From the NCBI GenBank assembly GCA_965601975.1, contig OZ271856.1, positions 434,001 through 498,000 on the forward strand: a stretch of 64,000 bases of DNA, in the 5' to 3' direction. Position 1 is the first letter of the stretch, and the number at the start of each line of letters is the position of its first letter. The position numbers were made by a program, and so were the translations under genes. This DNA is from JANQIO01 sp965601975. GTDB lineage: Bacteria; Pseudomonadota; Gammaproteobacteria; Pseudomonadales; Halieaceae. Below the pieces are notes generated by a model. That model did not search any database, had not been told where the DNA came from, and saw only the letters and a list, made by a program, of their open reading frames with translations. Below, in pieces: positions 1-8,959 of this stretch.

Positions 1-1236
1 GTCGAAGATCGTTCCCAGCTTCTCGCCCAGTTCCGGCGCCTGGGAAAACAGCTCGTCCTCGCCCAGCAGGCGCGGTGCCATGTCCGCCGGCCGCTCGCCG
101 CTCTGGGGGAATGGCATCAGCAGGATGATCTCCATCAGCGCGGTTTCATGGTCGTCGCCATTGGGACGGAAGCGGTAGGTGATGTGCGGATGGAAACCCG
201 CCCAGGGTGCGAAGTTGGGGAACACCGAGTAGAGGATGGAGTCCATCATCTCGGCGTCGGTGGTGCGCTCCTCCAGCGGCTCGTCATACAGCGGGCCGAA
301 CTCCTCGCGGTTCTTCTGGGCCACATAGTGCCGCACCGGCACATCGTCGGGCACTTTCGCGACTTCGTCGCCGGCCACCAGCGCCGAGGTGCCGAAGATG
401 GCGTCGGCCACATCCTGGGGGGTGGTGTCCGGCCGGTGTGAGCTGGGCTCGGCCATCGCGGTGATCGTGCGGCTGATATGGGGCTCCCACACGTCATACT
501 GGGATTCCGCCTCCGCCGTGTAGGGCAGGATCTGCGGGTGGGTGACCACCGCGTGGTAGGACTCGATGAAGGCCTCCCAGCCCACCTTCCAGTTGCAGGG
601 AATCACCTTCTGCACATGCACGGCCTTGTAGCGCTCCTCGGGCTTCCAGCGCTCGAAGTGCTCGGGCAGGATGCCGAGGTACTCGTTGAGCGGCTGGGCC
701 TCCGGGTCCATGTTGATGAACACCCAGCCTCCCCAGGTATCCACCTGCACCGGCGGCAGGCCGAACTTGTCCGTGTCCACGTGATCGAAATCCCACTGGC
801 AGGGAGCGCCCTTGAAGCTGCCGTCCAGCTTCCAGGTAAAGCCGTGATAGGGGCAGGTAAACACCCGCTTGTTGCACTTCTCGTCCACCAGCTGGCGGCC
901 CCGGTGCAGGCACACGTTGCGGTGTGCGGCCAGTTCGCCGTTCTCCAGCCGGGCCACGATCACTGAGAAACGGGCAATGTCGTAAACCTCGATATCGCCG
1001 GGATCGGGCAGCTCGGTTTCCCGGCACACCATCTGCCAGGTCTTCTGCCAGACATGCTCCACTTCCAGTTCGTGAAACTCCCGGCTCAGGTAGCGACTGA
1101 CGGGGATATTGTCAGAGCCCAGGTAGGGCCGGGTATTGTCGCGGAGACTGTCGGGAACGGGATTGGTTTCAGCATCCAGCAGCTGCTGGTAGCTGGGACC
1201 TGCGTATTGCGGGTCGGCCTGGCGTTGCTTGTCCAT
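1..1236 (-). CDS. Rieske aromatic ring-hydroxylating dioxygenase, large (alpha) subunit, partial
   Basis: Starts at the ATG at 1236 and runs off the left edge, so about 412 N-terminal residues are visible and the C-terminus is missing. The Rieske [2Fe-2S] motif is clear: C109-L-H111, then C128-P-Y-H131. The mononuclear iron region is also present (NWK near 215, then ESYHAVVTHP with H228 and H233). Family knowledge: such subunits hydroxylate aromatic, steroid or quaternary-amine substrates using electrons from a ferredoxin or reductase. The substrate cannot be read from the sequence. No partner reductase lies in the window; one could lie to the left. The family is confident, the substrate unknown. 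Confidence 0.9.
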   Translation of the reverse strand, partial: MDKQRQADPQYAGPSYQQLLDAETNPVPDSLRDNTRPYLGSDNIPVSRYLSREFHELEVEHVWQKTWQMVCRETELPDPGDIEVYDIARFSVIVARLENGELAAHRNVCLHRGRQLVDEKCNKRVFTCPYHGFTWKLDGSFKGAPCQWDFDHVDTDKFGLPPVQVDTWGGWVFINMDPEAQPLNEYLGILPEHFERWKPEERYKAVHVQKVIPCNWKVGWEAFIESYHAVVTHPQILPYTAEAESQYDVWEPHISRTITAMAEPSSHRPDTTPQDVADAIFGTSALVAGDEVAKVPDDVPVRHYVAQKNREEFGPLYDEPLEERTTDAEMMDSILYSVFPNFAPWAGFHPHITYRFRPNGDDHETALMEIILLMPFPQSGERPADMAPRLLGEDELFSQAPELGEKLGTIFD

Positions 1237-1386
1237 GGGCACCTCTCTTCGAGCGACTCTGTCCGGGTGATTTGGCGCAGCTTAGCAACGTCAGCAGAAA
1301 CCGTCAGTTTTGACGGTTTTGAATGTGGAGATTTATTGATCTACGTTAGGTTCCGGCACCCCGGAGGGTGCGGGAGATGGCCGATT

Positions 1387-3237
1387 TCAGGGCTTGATCC
1401 AGATCGGTGAGGAGTAGGCACGCTCCTGGATGGTGTCCGGGTGGTCCGCCGCCTGGTCCTGGCCCAGGGCGATCGCGTCCAGCTTCGAGTGCCGCGCCGT
1501 CGGAATCTGCAGGACCCGCACGTAGTAGAAGGCCGGCTGACCCGCTACGAAGTCGGGGTCTGACCAGCGGGCGCTGAGCTGGGGTGCACCGATGCTGTTC
1601 TCGAACGCACCGGTCTTCAGGTCTACCGTGTTGCCGACCGCCGGCAGTTTCCCATCCGGTCCCGGTTCCCGCTCGCCCGACCAGCTGACGTTGTAGATCC
1701 GCTCCTGCTGCTCACCGTCTGCGCCGAGCCAGCCCTTGACGATCTGGATGCGGTCCAGGTTGGCGCCCAGCGGATCCTTGTCCGCCAGCACCAGGAATTC
1801 CGGTGCCGACTCGCCGCCGCTGAGTTCGCCGCCCATGGGCACGCCCGCGGCGGTGGCCTCGGCGTAGAGCGTGGCCGATGCCAGGTCGATATCGCCGAAG
1901 TCGCCGGCGCCGAAGAACTGCAGGCGAATGCGCGGACCGGTGGTGGCGTAGGTTTCCTTGCGCTTCATGGCGGCCATGATCGACTCGCGGGTGTTCTCCT
2001 CGGTCCACACCGCCGCCAGGCCCGAGGCCGACATGGCCCAGCCGTCCGGTGAGTGCGCGCCTTCCTCCCATCCCCGGCTCTTGTTCTCAGGAATGGAGTC
2101 CGTCGCCATTTTCCCCCAGAAGTTGTCCTCCTCCGCGCTGGGCAGGCCGGTGTGGGTGTCGGTGGAGCCGATGACACCGAACTGGTAGGGATTGGCACCG
2201 TACTGGCGCTCCAGGTCGAGGCCGCGCTTGAGGGCAGAGCGAACGTAGTCGCCGGGCTTGACCTCGTAGGGGCTCTGCACGACCTGCAGGTAGAACGGAA
2301 ACTCCTCGAAATCCGCAAACTCGTCATCCGGGGACAGCAGCGGGTGCGTCTCAGAGTCACCCTTCAGCTGGGTGATCTCCGTAATCGGCTCCCATTTGCG
2401 CTTCAGTTCGATGTAGGCCGCATCGAACTCGGTACCGCGCAGCCGTGTGGTGTCGAACATAAAGCCTTTCGACACGTTGGAGTTGTGCGGGATGGCAATG
2501 AAGTTCGCGCCGGTGGAGGCGCTGGTGGTTTCCAGCCAGGCCCACAGGTCCTCGGGGTACTGGCTATTGATCAGGCTGAAGGGCTGGAACGTCTGGCCGA
2601 TACTGGCATCGCCGTCGGTGAATACCACCCGGTGCAGGTTGGCCCCGCCCGGAATGGAACTCCACTCCCAACCGAGGAAGGTGCTGAATGTGCCGGGCTT
2701 GTAGTACTGGTCGGCCAGCTCGATCTGCGAGCGCCAGGTGTCCACCTGTACGTCCATCATCGGCGGCAGTATGTTGGCGTCACCATCGAGGTTGCCGTCC
2801 TTTGCTTCATCGCGCACGGCCCCAGGCGGCGGCAGCACGTTCCGGAACAGCTCCGCGGCATTGCGCTCGTCCAGGCGCCGTTTCAGGTACCAGGCGGCGA
2901 ACCGCGCCCTGAGGCTGTCCCATAGCCCCAGCTCACTCGTGTCCACCCCCACCTGGTGAATATGGCGAATAACCCCCAGGAACTCCGCGTGATCAGACAC
3001 CACCAGGAAATCCAACGGCGTCTCAATCTGCACCCGCGTGCGGTTATAAGGATGAATCACCGGCTCCCCCCGAGCATAGCGATAAGCCACGTTCGGATCC
3101 GCAGTGAAATTGTTGTTGGTATAGGCGTCAAAGGAATAGCTGGTGTGCAGGTGAGTATCCCCCCACAACAACTGCTTCTCCTGAGCGACCGCGCCCAGGG
3201 AGAGCGCCCCGGCAAGAGCCAGAATAATCGCGCGCAT
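1387..3237 (-). CDS. Secreted DUF3604 (PHP-like) protein
   Basis: A 616-residue protein with a signal peptide (MRAIILALAGALSLGAVA, cleavage likely after AVA). Right after it comes the motif GDTHLHTSYSFDAY, an HxH pair (H29, H31) resembling the metal site of PHP-domain hydrolases. SDHAEF further on is a second likely metal-binding segment. I chose the ATG at 3237 because a GGAG lies 7 bases upstream and the hydrophobic leader starts there; an upstream in-frame start would add nine residues. DUF3604 proteins have no firm biochemical role known to me. It follows the dioxygenase on the same strand, which hints at a shared catabolic setting but does not prove it. Confidence 0.85.
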   Translation of the reverse strand: MRAIILALAGALSLGAVAQEKQLLWGDTHLHTSYSFDAYTNNNFTADPNVAYRYARGEPVIHPYNRTRVQIETPLDFLVVSDHAEFLGVIRHIHQVGVDTSELGLWDSLRARFAAWYLKRRLDERNAAELFRNVLPPPGAVRDEAKDGNLDGDANILPPMMDVQVDTWRSQIELADQYYKPGTFSTFLGWEWSSIPGGANLHRVVFTDGDASIGQTFQPFSLINSQYPEDLWAWLETTSASTGANFIAIPHNSNVSKGFMFDTTRLRGTEFDAAYIELKRKWEPITEITQLKGDSETHPLLSPDDEFADFEEFPFYLQVVQSPYEVKPGDYVRSALKRGLDLERQYGANPYQFGVIGSTDTHTGLPSAEEDNFWGKMATDSIPENKSRGWEEGAHSPDGWAMSASGLAAVWTEENTRESIMAAMKRKETYATTGPRIRLQFFGAGDFGDIDLASATLYAEATAAGVPMGGELSGGESAPEFLVLADKDPLGANLDRIQIVKGWLGADGEQQERIYNVSWSGEREPGPDGKLPAVGNTVDLKTGAFENSIGAPQLSARWSDPDFVAGQPAFYYVRVLQIPTARHSKLDAIALGQDQAADHPDTIQERAYSSPIWIKP

Positions 3238-3396
3238 GCATATGCTCCGTCTTTTAGTTATCAAGAGAGCATACCGCAGTTTGAGCTATGGGGTGCCCAG
3301 CACTCTGAACCAACCCCGCGTTTGCCCCAAGCGAGCGCCAGCGATGCGACAAGATTGAGGCGAGTTTGCCCCCAGGTATTCGGTGCCCAAACTAAA

Positions 3397-3424
3397 AAGG
3401 CCGAGTTACGGATAACTCGGCCTT
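3397..3424 (-). terminator. Rho-independent terminator, duplicate copy
   Basis: A 12-bp perfect stem with a CGGA loop. Read on the minus strand it is followed by a T run. The hairpin is identical to the one at 3590-3617 that directly follows the tRNA. This copy lies further downstream and is preceded by a degraded tRNA 3' end, so it is probably a duplicate. Confidence 0.7.
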
Positions 3425-3589
3425 GTCAGAGGTGGCACGCCCAGGAGAGGGTGAAGCAAGCGTTTACGCTGCACAGCAGCGTGTGCCGCTGAACGCCCGC
3501 CAGCTGTGCTGGCGGGCTGGATTAGTCCTCTCGGCTCTGCAAGAGCGCCCGGCGCTCGCCGCAGAGACGTACTCGGGCCTCGAACAAAA

Positions 3590-3617
3590 AAGGCCGAGTT
3601 ACGGATAACTCGGCCTT
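3590..3617 (-). terminator. Terminator of tRNA-Leu
   Basis: A perfect 12-bp stem with a 4-base loop, followed on the minus strand by a T run. It lies 10 bases beyond the CCA end of the tRNA and should end that transcript. Confidence 0.85.
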
Positions 3618-3627
3618 CGTAGAAATA

Positions 3628-3714
3628 TGGTGCCCAGGAGAGGACTTGAACCTCCACGCCCTTTCGAGCACTAGCACCTGAAGCTAGCGTGTCTACCAAT
3701 TTCACCACCTGGGC
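3628..3714 (-). tRNA. tRNA-Leu (anticodon CAG)
   Basis: An 87-base cloverleaf read on the minus strand. It has a GCCCAGG acceptor strand paired to CCTGGGC, a D-arm with GGTAGAC, an anticodon stem CTAGC/GCTAG around TTCAGGT giving anticodon CAG, and a long variable arm with CTCG loop as expected for leucine. The T-arm carries GGTTCAAGTCC, and CCA is encoded. Partial copies lie on both sides (about 3433-3454 and 3738-3797). Confidence 0.95.
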
Positions 3715-3737
3715 AAATCGCAGGTCGGCTGAGCGAC

Positions 3738-3797
3738 TCTGCCTCTACTGAACCTTCCCTAGCCTTCAGCCAGTGTCTACCACAACACCACCTGGGC
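3738..3797 (-). pseudogene. Relic of the 5' half of tRNA-Leu
   Basis: Read on the minus strand, this begins GCCCAGGTGGTG and continues with GTGGTAGACAC, matching the first 26 or so bases of the intact tRNA-Leu with few changes. Past the D-arm the similarity fades and no anticodon stem can form. It lies just upstream of the intact gene and looks like a broken tandem copy. Confidence 0.55.
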
Positions 3798-3915
3798 AGG
3801 TACTGAAGCTCTCAGTAGAGGGCGCGCACTTTACTGACCCCCGCCCAAATTGTCAAATTCGCCGAAATTGCCTGGAAATGGCCCAGAACGGCCCCATTCC
3901 CGGCCGCCGGCGGGG

Positions 3916-4644
3916 TCAGAATGGCAGGTTATTCGGCGACGAGCCCATGCCACTCTCTATCGCTTCCACGGCGTCCTCCACCGAGTCGGTCAGCGAGAAG
4001 AGTTCGCGGTCTGAATCATCGATCGTGCCCTCCGCGATCATGGAATCCGTGGTGAACTCCCGGAACGGCTCCCAGAAATCACTCCCCATGGCGATGATCG
4101 GGAAGCGCTCAATCTTCCCGGTCTGGATCAGGGTGGCCGTCTCGAACACCTCATCCAGCGTCCCCAGGCCGCCCGGCATGACCACGAAGGCCACGGAATA
4201 CTTGACCAGCATGACCTTGCGAACAAAGAAGTATTCGAATTCCACGAAGCGGTCGAGATAGGGATTGGGCTCCTGCTCCCTGGGCAGTTCGATGTTGCAG
4301 CCGATGCTTACCCCGCCGCCCTCGCGCGCGCCGCGGTTGGCGGCCTCCATGATCCCGGGCCCGCCGCCCGTCATTACCGCGAAGCCGCGCTCCGCCAACG
4401 ACCGGCCGAGTGTGCGGGCCAGTTCGTAGTAGCGGTGGTCTTCCTTGAAGCGGGCGGAGCCAAACACCGTGACGCAGGGGCCCAGGCCGCCCAGGTGCTC
4501 GAACCCCCGCACGAACTCAAGGAACACACGGCCCGCCGTGGCCAGCTCGCGCGGGTTGTCGCGGCTGCCGCTGAGAAACCGCTTTTCCTCGTCCGGATCC
4601 GGCCGGTTCAGGTCGCTCGTTATTCTGGATTCGTTATCGGTCAT
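3916..4644 (-). CDS. LOG family protein (TIGR00730-like nucleoside monophosphate phosphoribohydrolase)
   Basis: A 242-residue Rossmann-fold protein with both signatures of the LOG family: GGGPGIMEAANRGA (about residues 93-106) and PGGLGTLDE (about 157-165). Known members cleave nucleoside 5'-monophosphates to base plus ribose 5-phosphate, for example cytokinin activation in plants; older records call them lysine decarboxylases, which is misleading. A strong GGGAGG ribosome site precedes the ATG at 4644. It is divergent from the ATPase operon, with about 120 bases between the two starts. Confidence 0.88.
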   Translation of the reverse strand: MTDNESRITSDLNRPDPDEEKRFLSGSRDNPRELATAGRVFLEFVRGFEHLGGLGPCVTVFGSARFKEDHRYYELARTLGRSLAERGFAVMTGGGPGIMEAANRGAREGGGVSIGCNIELPREQEPNPYLDRFVEFEYFFVRKVMLVKYSVAFVVMPGGLGTLDEVFETATLIQTGKIERFPIIAMGSDFWEPFREFTTDSMIAEGTIDDSDRELFSLTDSVEDAVEAIESGMGSSPNNLPF

Positions 4645-4708
4645 AGGTGCCTCCCTTGATCGAGATTAGGGAATACCCTCGCGCGCGTCCACAGCGGCTC
4701 CCGCAGTT

Positions 4709-4737
4709 TTGGCCTCCTTCTGTTTGTCGACTATGTT
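4709..4737 (+). promoter_or_regulatory. Possible promoter of the V-type ATPase operon
   Basis: TTGGCC and TATGTT are separated by 17 bases, each matching four of six consensus positions. The site lies 30 bases before the ATG of the first ATPase gene. It is a modest match and no other support is visible. Confidence 0.35.
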
Positions 4738-4766
4738 TACTAGGTCAAACATGGCGGGAGTCAGGA

Positions 4767-6110
4767 ATGGAATCGGGGATCACCAGCTACCGGGGCATCA
4801 CCAGTATTGTTGGCGATATCGTCAATCTGCGGGTGGGCAATGCCGAGGCCATGAGCACGCCGCCGCGAAACCGCGACCTGGCGGTGATCGAACAGGACGG
4901 CCAGCCCTTTTCCCTGGCCCAGATCATCAGCCTGGCGGACGACGAGGTGTCGCTGCAGGTATTCGCCGGCACCAAGGGGCTCGGCAACGACGCCTCGGTG
5001 CGCTTCCTCGGCGAGACCATGCAGGCCATTTACTCCGACAATATTTTCGGGCGGGTTTTCAACGGCTCCGCCCAGCCCATCGACGGCGGCCCCGAACTCA
5101 GCCACGAACCCAAGGTGCGCATCAACGGTCCCACGGTGAATCCCACCGCCCGGGTGCTGGCTTCCCGCATGATCCGCACCGATGTGCCGATGATCGACGT
5201 GTTCAACTGCCTGGTGGAGAGCCAGAAGATCCCGATCTTCTCGGTGGCGGGAGAGCCCTTCAACAGCTTCCTGGCCCGCATCGGTGTCCAGGCCGATGCC
5301 GACGTGGTGATTTTCGGCGGCCTGGGCCTGATCTTCGATGACTACTACAGCTTTCGCCAGGCCTTCGAGGATGCGGGGGTGATGTCGCGCACGGTGATGT
5401 TCGTGAACCTGGCCTCGGACCCGGTGGTGGAGCGGCTGATGGTGCCGGACCTGGCGCTGTCGGTGGCAGAAAAGTTCGCCTCCGAGGAGGGCAAGCGGGT
5501 GCTGGTCCTGCTGACCGATATGACCGCTTATGCCGACGCCATGAAGGAAATCGGCATTGCCATGGAGCACATTCCTTCCAACCGGGGGTACATGGGTGAC
5601 CTGTATTCGCAGCTGGCCAAGCGCTATGAGAAGGCCTGCGATTTCAAAGGGGCGGGCTCGGTCACCATTTTGTCGGTGACCACCATGCCCGGCGACGATG
5701 TGACCCACCCGGTGCCGGACAACACCGGCTATATCACCGAGGGGCAGTTCTACCTGCACAACGGCGAGCTGGATCCCTTCGGCTCCCTGTCTCGCCTGAA
5801 GCAGCACGTGATCGGCAAGGAGACCCGTGAGGATCACGGCCAGATCATGAACACCATGATCCGCTATTACTCCGAGGGGGTGGAGGCCGAGCAGAAGCAG
5901 GCCATGGCCTTCGATCTCAGCGAGTTCGACCACAAGCTGCTGAAATTCAGCAAGGCGTTCCGCGAGCAGTTCATGCGCCTGGACGTGTCCATGCCTCTCG
6001 ACGAAGCGCTGGACGCCTGCTGGGACCTGCTGGCGGCCTGCTTCGACAAGGACGAAGTCATCATCAAGAAAGAGCTCAAGGACAAGTACTGGGCGGACGG
6101 CAATGGCTAA
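4767..6110 (+). CDS. atpB: V/A-type ATP synthase subunit B
   Basis: A 447-residue non-catalytic nucleotide-binding subunit of the V1 head. It begins MESGITSYRGITSIVGDIV and lacks the Walker A motif, as expected for B. It has the typical KIPIFSVAGEPFN and MGDLYSQLAKRYEKA segments that face subunit A. I chose the ATG at 4767 because GGGAG lies just upstream and homology starts there; the frame is open further upstream but that part is not B-like. It opens a seven-gene operon and overlaps the next gene by 8 bases. The symbol follows V-type naming, not the F-type atpB. Confidence 0.93.
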   Translation: MESGITSYRGITSIVGDIVNLRVGNAEAMSTPPRNRDLAVIEQDGQPFSLAQIISLADDEVSLQVFAGTKGLGNDASVRFLGETMQAIYSDNIFGRVFNGSAQPIDGGPELSHEPKVRINGPTVNPTARVLASRMIRTDVPMIDVFNCLVESQKIPIFSVAGEPFNSFLARIGVQADADVVIFGGLGLIFDDYYSFRQAFEDAGVMSRTVMFVNLASDPVVERLMVPDLALSVAEKFASEEGKRVLVLLTDMTAYADAMKEIGIAMEHIPSNRGYMGDLYSQLAKRYEKACDFKGAGSVTILSVTTMPGDDVTHPVPDNTGYITEGQFYLHNGELDPFGSLSRLKQHVIGKETREDHGQIMNTMIRYYSEGVEAEQKQAMAFDLSEFDHKLLKFSKAFREQFMRLDVSMPLDEALDACWDLLAACFDKDEVIIKKELKDKYWADGNG

Positions 6111-6705
6111 AGTTGCGCTGAACAAGAGCGCGCTGTCCAAGGAGAAGCAGCGCCGCAGTTCCTACGAGCGCTATTTGCCCTCGCTGGAAATGAAGCAAAA
6201 ACAGCTGCTGGCCGAGCGCAAGAAGGCCCAGCAAATCCTGGCCGAACACGAGGCCCGCATCGAGGTGGTGGAGGCGGACATTGCCCGGCGCCTGCCCATG
6301 CTGACGGTGCAGAGCATCGACCTGTCTGACCTGGTCACGGTGGAGAACGTTCACCTGGACGAGGAAAACATGCTGGGGACGAAGCTTCCCCGGCTCCAGG
6401 ATGTGACCTGCGCCGTCGCGGACTACGGCCTTTTGGCGCGGCCCCACTGGTTCGACGAATTGACCCTGGCCCTGCAGGAAGTGGTGAGGCTCAAGCTGGA
6501 GCAGCAGGTGATGAGCATCCGCACCGCCCGGCTCGAAGCCGCGGCCCGCACCATCACCCAGCGCGTCAACCTGTTCTCCAAGGTGCTGATTCCGGAGGCG
6601 AGCGAAAACATCAAGCGCATTGGCCTGTTCCTCTCGGACCAGGAGCGTGCCGGGGTGGTGCGCTCCAAGCTGGCGAAGCAGAAAAACAGGAAGGCCGAGC
6701 AGTGA
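6103..6705 (+). CDS. atpD: V/A-type ATP synthase subunit D
   Basis: A 200-residue central rotor-shaft subunit. The N-terminus (MAKVALNKSALSKEKQ) and C-terminus are long charged helices predicted to form the antiparallel coiled coil that turns inside the A3B3 head. NLFSKVLIPEASENIKRI is a family hallmark. It overlaps subunit B by 8 bases and the GTG of subunit I by 4 bases, implying translational coupling. Confidence 0.92.
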   Translation: MAKVALNKSALSKEKQRRSSYERYLPSLEMKQKQLLAERKKAQQILAEHEARIEVVEADIARRLPMLTVQSIDLSDLVTVENVHLDEENMLGTKLPRLQDVTCAVADYGLLARPHWFDELTLALQEVVRLKLEQQVMSIRTARLEAAARTITQRVNLFSKVLIPEASENIKRIGLFLSDQERAGVVRSKLAKQKNRKAEQ

Positions 6706-8516
6706 CCATTGCGCGCCAATTCGAGCTGACCCTGCTGGGTGACGCCGACCGCAAGCGGGAAATCTGCGACGGCCTGCAGGGCCTGGGTGCCGTGCACCTG
6801 GTCCCACTGAATGGCACCACGGGTGAGCCCGGTCCCGATCTTGCCGACGACGCACGCACGGCGCTGACCTATCTGCAGAACACCCGGCGCAAGCGGCGGT
6901 CACACCGACCCATCGGCGAGCCGGATCTCAAGGAACTGGTCGATGACGTGTTGCGCAACAAGTTCCTGCGCGAAGACGTCGTCGATCGCATTGAGCTGAT
7001 TCGGCAGCGCCGCCGCATTCTCAAACCCTGGGGTGACTTCAAGCTGCCGCCGTTGGAGCAGCTCGGCGGGTATCGACTCTGGTTCTACCTGGTGCCGGTG
7101 GGCAAGGAGGCGGGCCTGGAGTCGATCAGCCTGCCCTGGAAGATCGTCAATTCCAACCAGCGCTTTCACGACCTGGTGGTGATCGCCCGCGACGAGCCCG
7201 ATCTCGAGCAGGTGCCCTACCAGCGCGTGCATACCGGCTCCCGTTCCCTGTCCGAACTGGATGAGATGCTCGAGGAAACCTTGATCGAGCTGGAAGAACT
7301 CAACGCCGAGCGTGACTCCCTGACCCGCTGGATCGGCGTGCTGCAGGATTCCCTGAACCAGATCCTCGACCGGCGCGACTTGAATCTCGCCGAGCGCCAG
7401 GCGATGGATGCCGGCGAACTGTTCGCCGTGCGGGGCTGGATTCCCCAGGCGGCGGAACCGCTGCTGGCAGCGTGGATCGAGACGGTGCCGGCGGCCTATA
7501 CCCTGCGTGAGCCGACGGCGGAGGACGCGCCGCCCACCCTGCTGGAAAACGACGACCGCCTGGGCGGCGGCCAGGTGGCGGTGAGTTTCTTCCAGCTGCC
7601 GGGCTACAGCAACTGGGATCCCTCGCGGCTGATCTTTGTCTCCTTCTCCATCTTCTTCGCCATGATCATGGCGGACGCGGGCTACGGGCTGTTGATGGGT
7701 GTGGTGCTGCTGTTCTTCTGGCGCCGCATGTCGGAGCCCGGCAGCACCGCCATCCGCCTGCGCAATATGTGGGCGTCTATTGCCGGCTGCTGCACGATCT
7801 ACGGCGTGATGGTGGGCAGCTATTTCGGTGTCAGTGCGCCACCGGGCACTGTGCTGGGCTCACTCGTCGTGCTTGATCTCAAGGACTTCGACACCATGAT
7901 GCGACTGTCCATTGCGGTAGGCGTCTTGCACTTGAGTATTGCCCATGCCGCCGTGTTCTGGACCAACCGCGGCACCCGTGTCGGCATGGTAGCGCTGGCC
8001 TGGCTGGTCGGTGTGGTGAGTGGCTTCGGCCTGTGGATGGACTACGTCGCGCGGCCCGACTTCCAGGCGTCCACCAGTGTGTTCACCTATGGCCTGCTGG
8101 CCTGGCTGGCCATGCTCGTGCTGTTCTCCGGCCAGCGGCCCTTTGATTCAGCGAAGAATATTGCCCTCAACGTGGGCGCCGGTATCGGCGCACTGACGGG
8201 GCTGACCAAGGCCTTCGGCGACGTGCTGAGCTATATGCGCCTGTTTGCCCTGGGGCTGGCGGGTTCGTCCCTGGCGGCGACCTTCAACTCGCTGGCGGTG
8301 TCGGCGCGGGATGCCTCCGAGCACGCCGGCTTCCTGTTTTTCCTGCTGATCGTATTGCTGGGTCACACGCTCAATATCGTGCTGACCCTGATGAGTGGCG
8401 TCATTCACGGGCTGCGCCTGAACCTGATGGAATTTTACAACTGGGGTATTCGCGACGAGGGCTACCCCTTCATAGCATTCGCCAAGAGAGGAGACTCGAA
8501 ATGGAAGAGTTCGTAA
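6702..8516 (+). CDS. atpI: V/A-type ATP synthase subunit I (a-subunit equivalent)
   Basis: A 604-residue stator subunit that provides the ion half-channels. The N-terminal half, about residues 1-300, is soluble and coiled-coil rich (EEILIELEELNAERD-like region). The C-terminal half has about seven or eight membrane segments starting near FVSFSIFFAMIMADAGYG. The motif FGDVLSYMRLFALGLAGS contains the conserved arginine expected to face the ring glutamate. It starts at GTG 6702, overlapping the stop of subunit D. Its end overlaps the start of subunit K by 16 bases. Confidence 0.92.
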   Translation: MTIARQFELTLLGDADRKREICDGLQGLGAVHLVPLNGTTGEPGPDLADDARTALTYLQNTRRKRRSHRPIGEPDLKELVDDVLRNKFLREDVVDRIELIRQRRRILKPWGDFKLPPLEQLGGYRLWFYLVPVGKEAGLESISLPWKIVNSNQRFHDLVVIARDEPDLEQVPYQRVHTGSRSLSELDEMLEETLIELEELNAERDSLTRWIGVLQDSLNQILDRRDLNLAERQAMDAGELFAVRGWIPQAAEPLLAAWIETVPAAYTLREPTAEDAPPTLLENDDRLGGGQVAVSFFQLPGYSNWDPSRLIFVSFSIFFAMIMADAGYGLLMGVVLLFFWRRMSEPGSTAIRLRNMWASIAGCCTIYGVMVGSYFGVSAPPGTVLGSLVVLDLKDFDTMMRLSIAVGVLHLSIAHAAVFWTNRGTRVGMVALAWLVGVVSGFGLWMDYVARPDFQASTSVFTYGLLAWLAMLVLFSGQRPFDSAKNIALNVGAGIGALTGLTKAFGDVLSYMRLFALGLAGSSLAATFNSLAVSARDASEHAGFLFFLLIVLLGHTLNIVLTLMSGVIHGLRLNLMEFYNWGIRDEGYPFIAFAKRGDSKWKSS

Positions 8517-8947
8517 TAGCGCTGGGCTGGGTCGGCATATTTGCACCCACGGCGCTGGGCGCTATCGGCAGCGCCATCGGTTGCTCCCTGGGTGGTCAGG
8601 CGGCGGCGGGCGCCATGCTCGACGTGGAGAGCGGCTACGGCAAGTTCATCGGCGTGTCGGCGCTGCCGTCCAGCCAGGTGATCTACGGCATCGTGATCAT
8701 GTTCACGCTGAACCGGGAAGTGACCGGCGAAAACGGCGGCGGCCTGTTCGGGATCGGTGTGTTGACCGGCCTGGCGCTGATGTATGCGGCGATCTACCAG
8801 GGCCGCGCGGTGGTAGCGGCGATCAACGCCTCCAAGAACAAGCCGGAAATCTTTGGCCTGAGTATCGCGCCGGCAGCCATCGTGGAAGGCTTTGCCGTGT
8901 TTGCCTTCGTATTTGCGCTGGTGCTGTCCGGCAACCTGCCCGGCTGA
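8501..8947 (+). CDS. atpK: V/A-type ATP synthase subunit K (proteolipid ring)
   Basis: A 148-residue double-hairpin proteolipid with four membrane helices. The ion-binding glutamate is E129 (in AAIVEGFAVF). Further residues match the sodium site described for the Enterococcus hirae NtpK ring: L55 and Q59 with S58 in ALPSSQVIYG, and Q100 in IYQGRAVV. E. hirae uses Leu, Thr, Gln, Gln and Glu, so only Thr to Ser differs. This suggests Na+ coupling, which is inference. A GAGGAG ribosome site lies upstream, inside the end of subunit I. Confidence 0.92.
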   Translation: MEEFVIALGWVGIFAPTALGAIGSAIGCSLGGQAAAGAMLDVESGYGKFIGVSALPSSQVIYGIVIMFTLNREVTGENGGGLFGIGVLTGLALMYAAIYQGRAVVAAINASKNKPEIFGLSIAPAAIVEGFAVFAFVFALVLSGNLPG

Positions 8948-8959
8948 GGAGGATCGATC

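Larger units (their letters stand above)
3265..3627. other. Intergenic stretch with tRNA-derived repeats and hairpins
   Basis: No credible gene is seen. It holds two copies of the same terminator hairpin (3397-3424 and 3590-3617), a degraded copy of the tRNA-Leu 3' end (about 3433-3454), and a perfect 10-bp hairpin with a 3-base loop (3495-3517). Together these look like the remains of a duplication or integration at the tRNA gene. Confidence 0.6.

Noticed and set aside
4761..6140. A long open frame on the minus strand opposite ATPase subunit B
   Set aside because: It mirrors the codons of a strongly supported gene, is rich in His, Gly and Val, and has no family features. High GC makes such antisense frames common.
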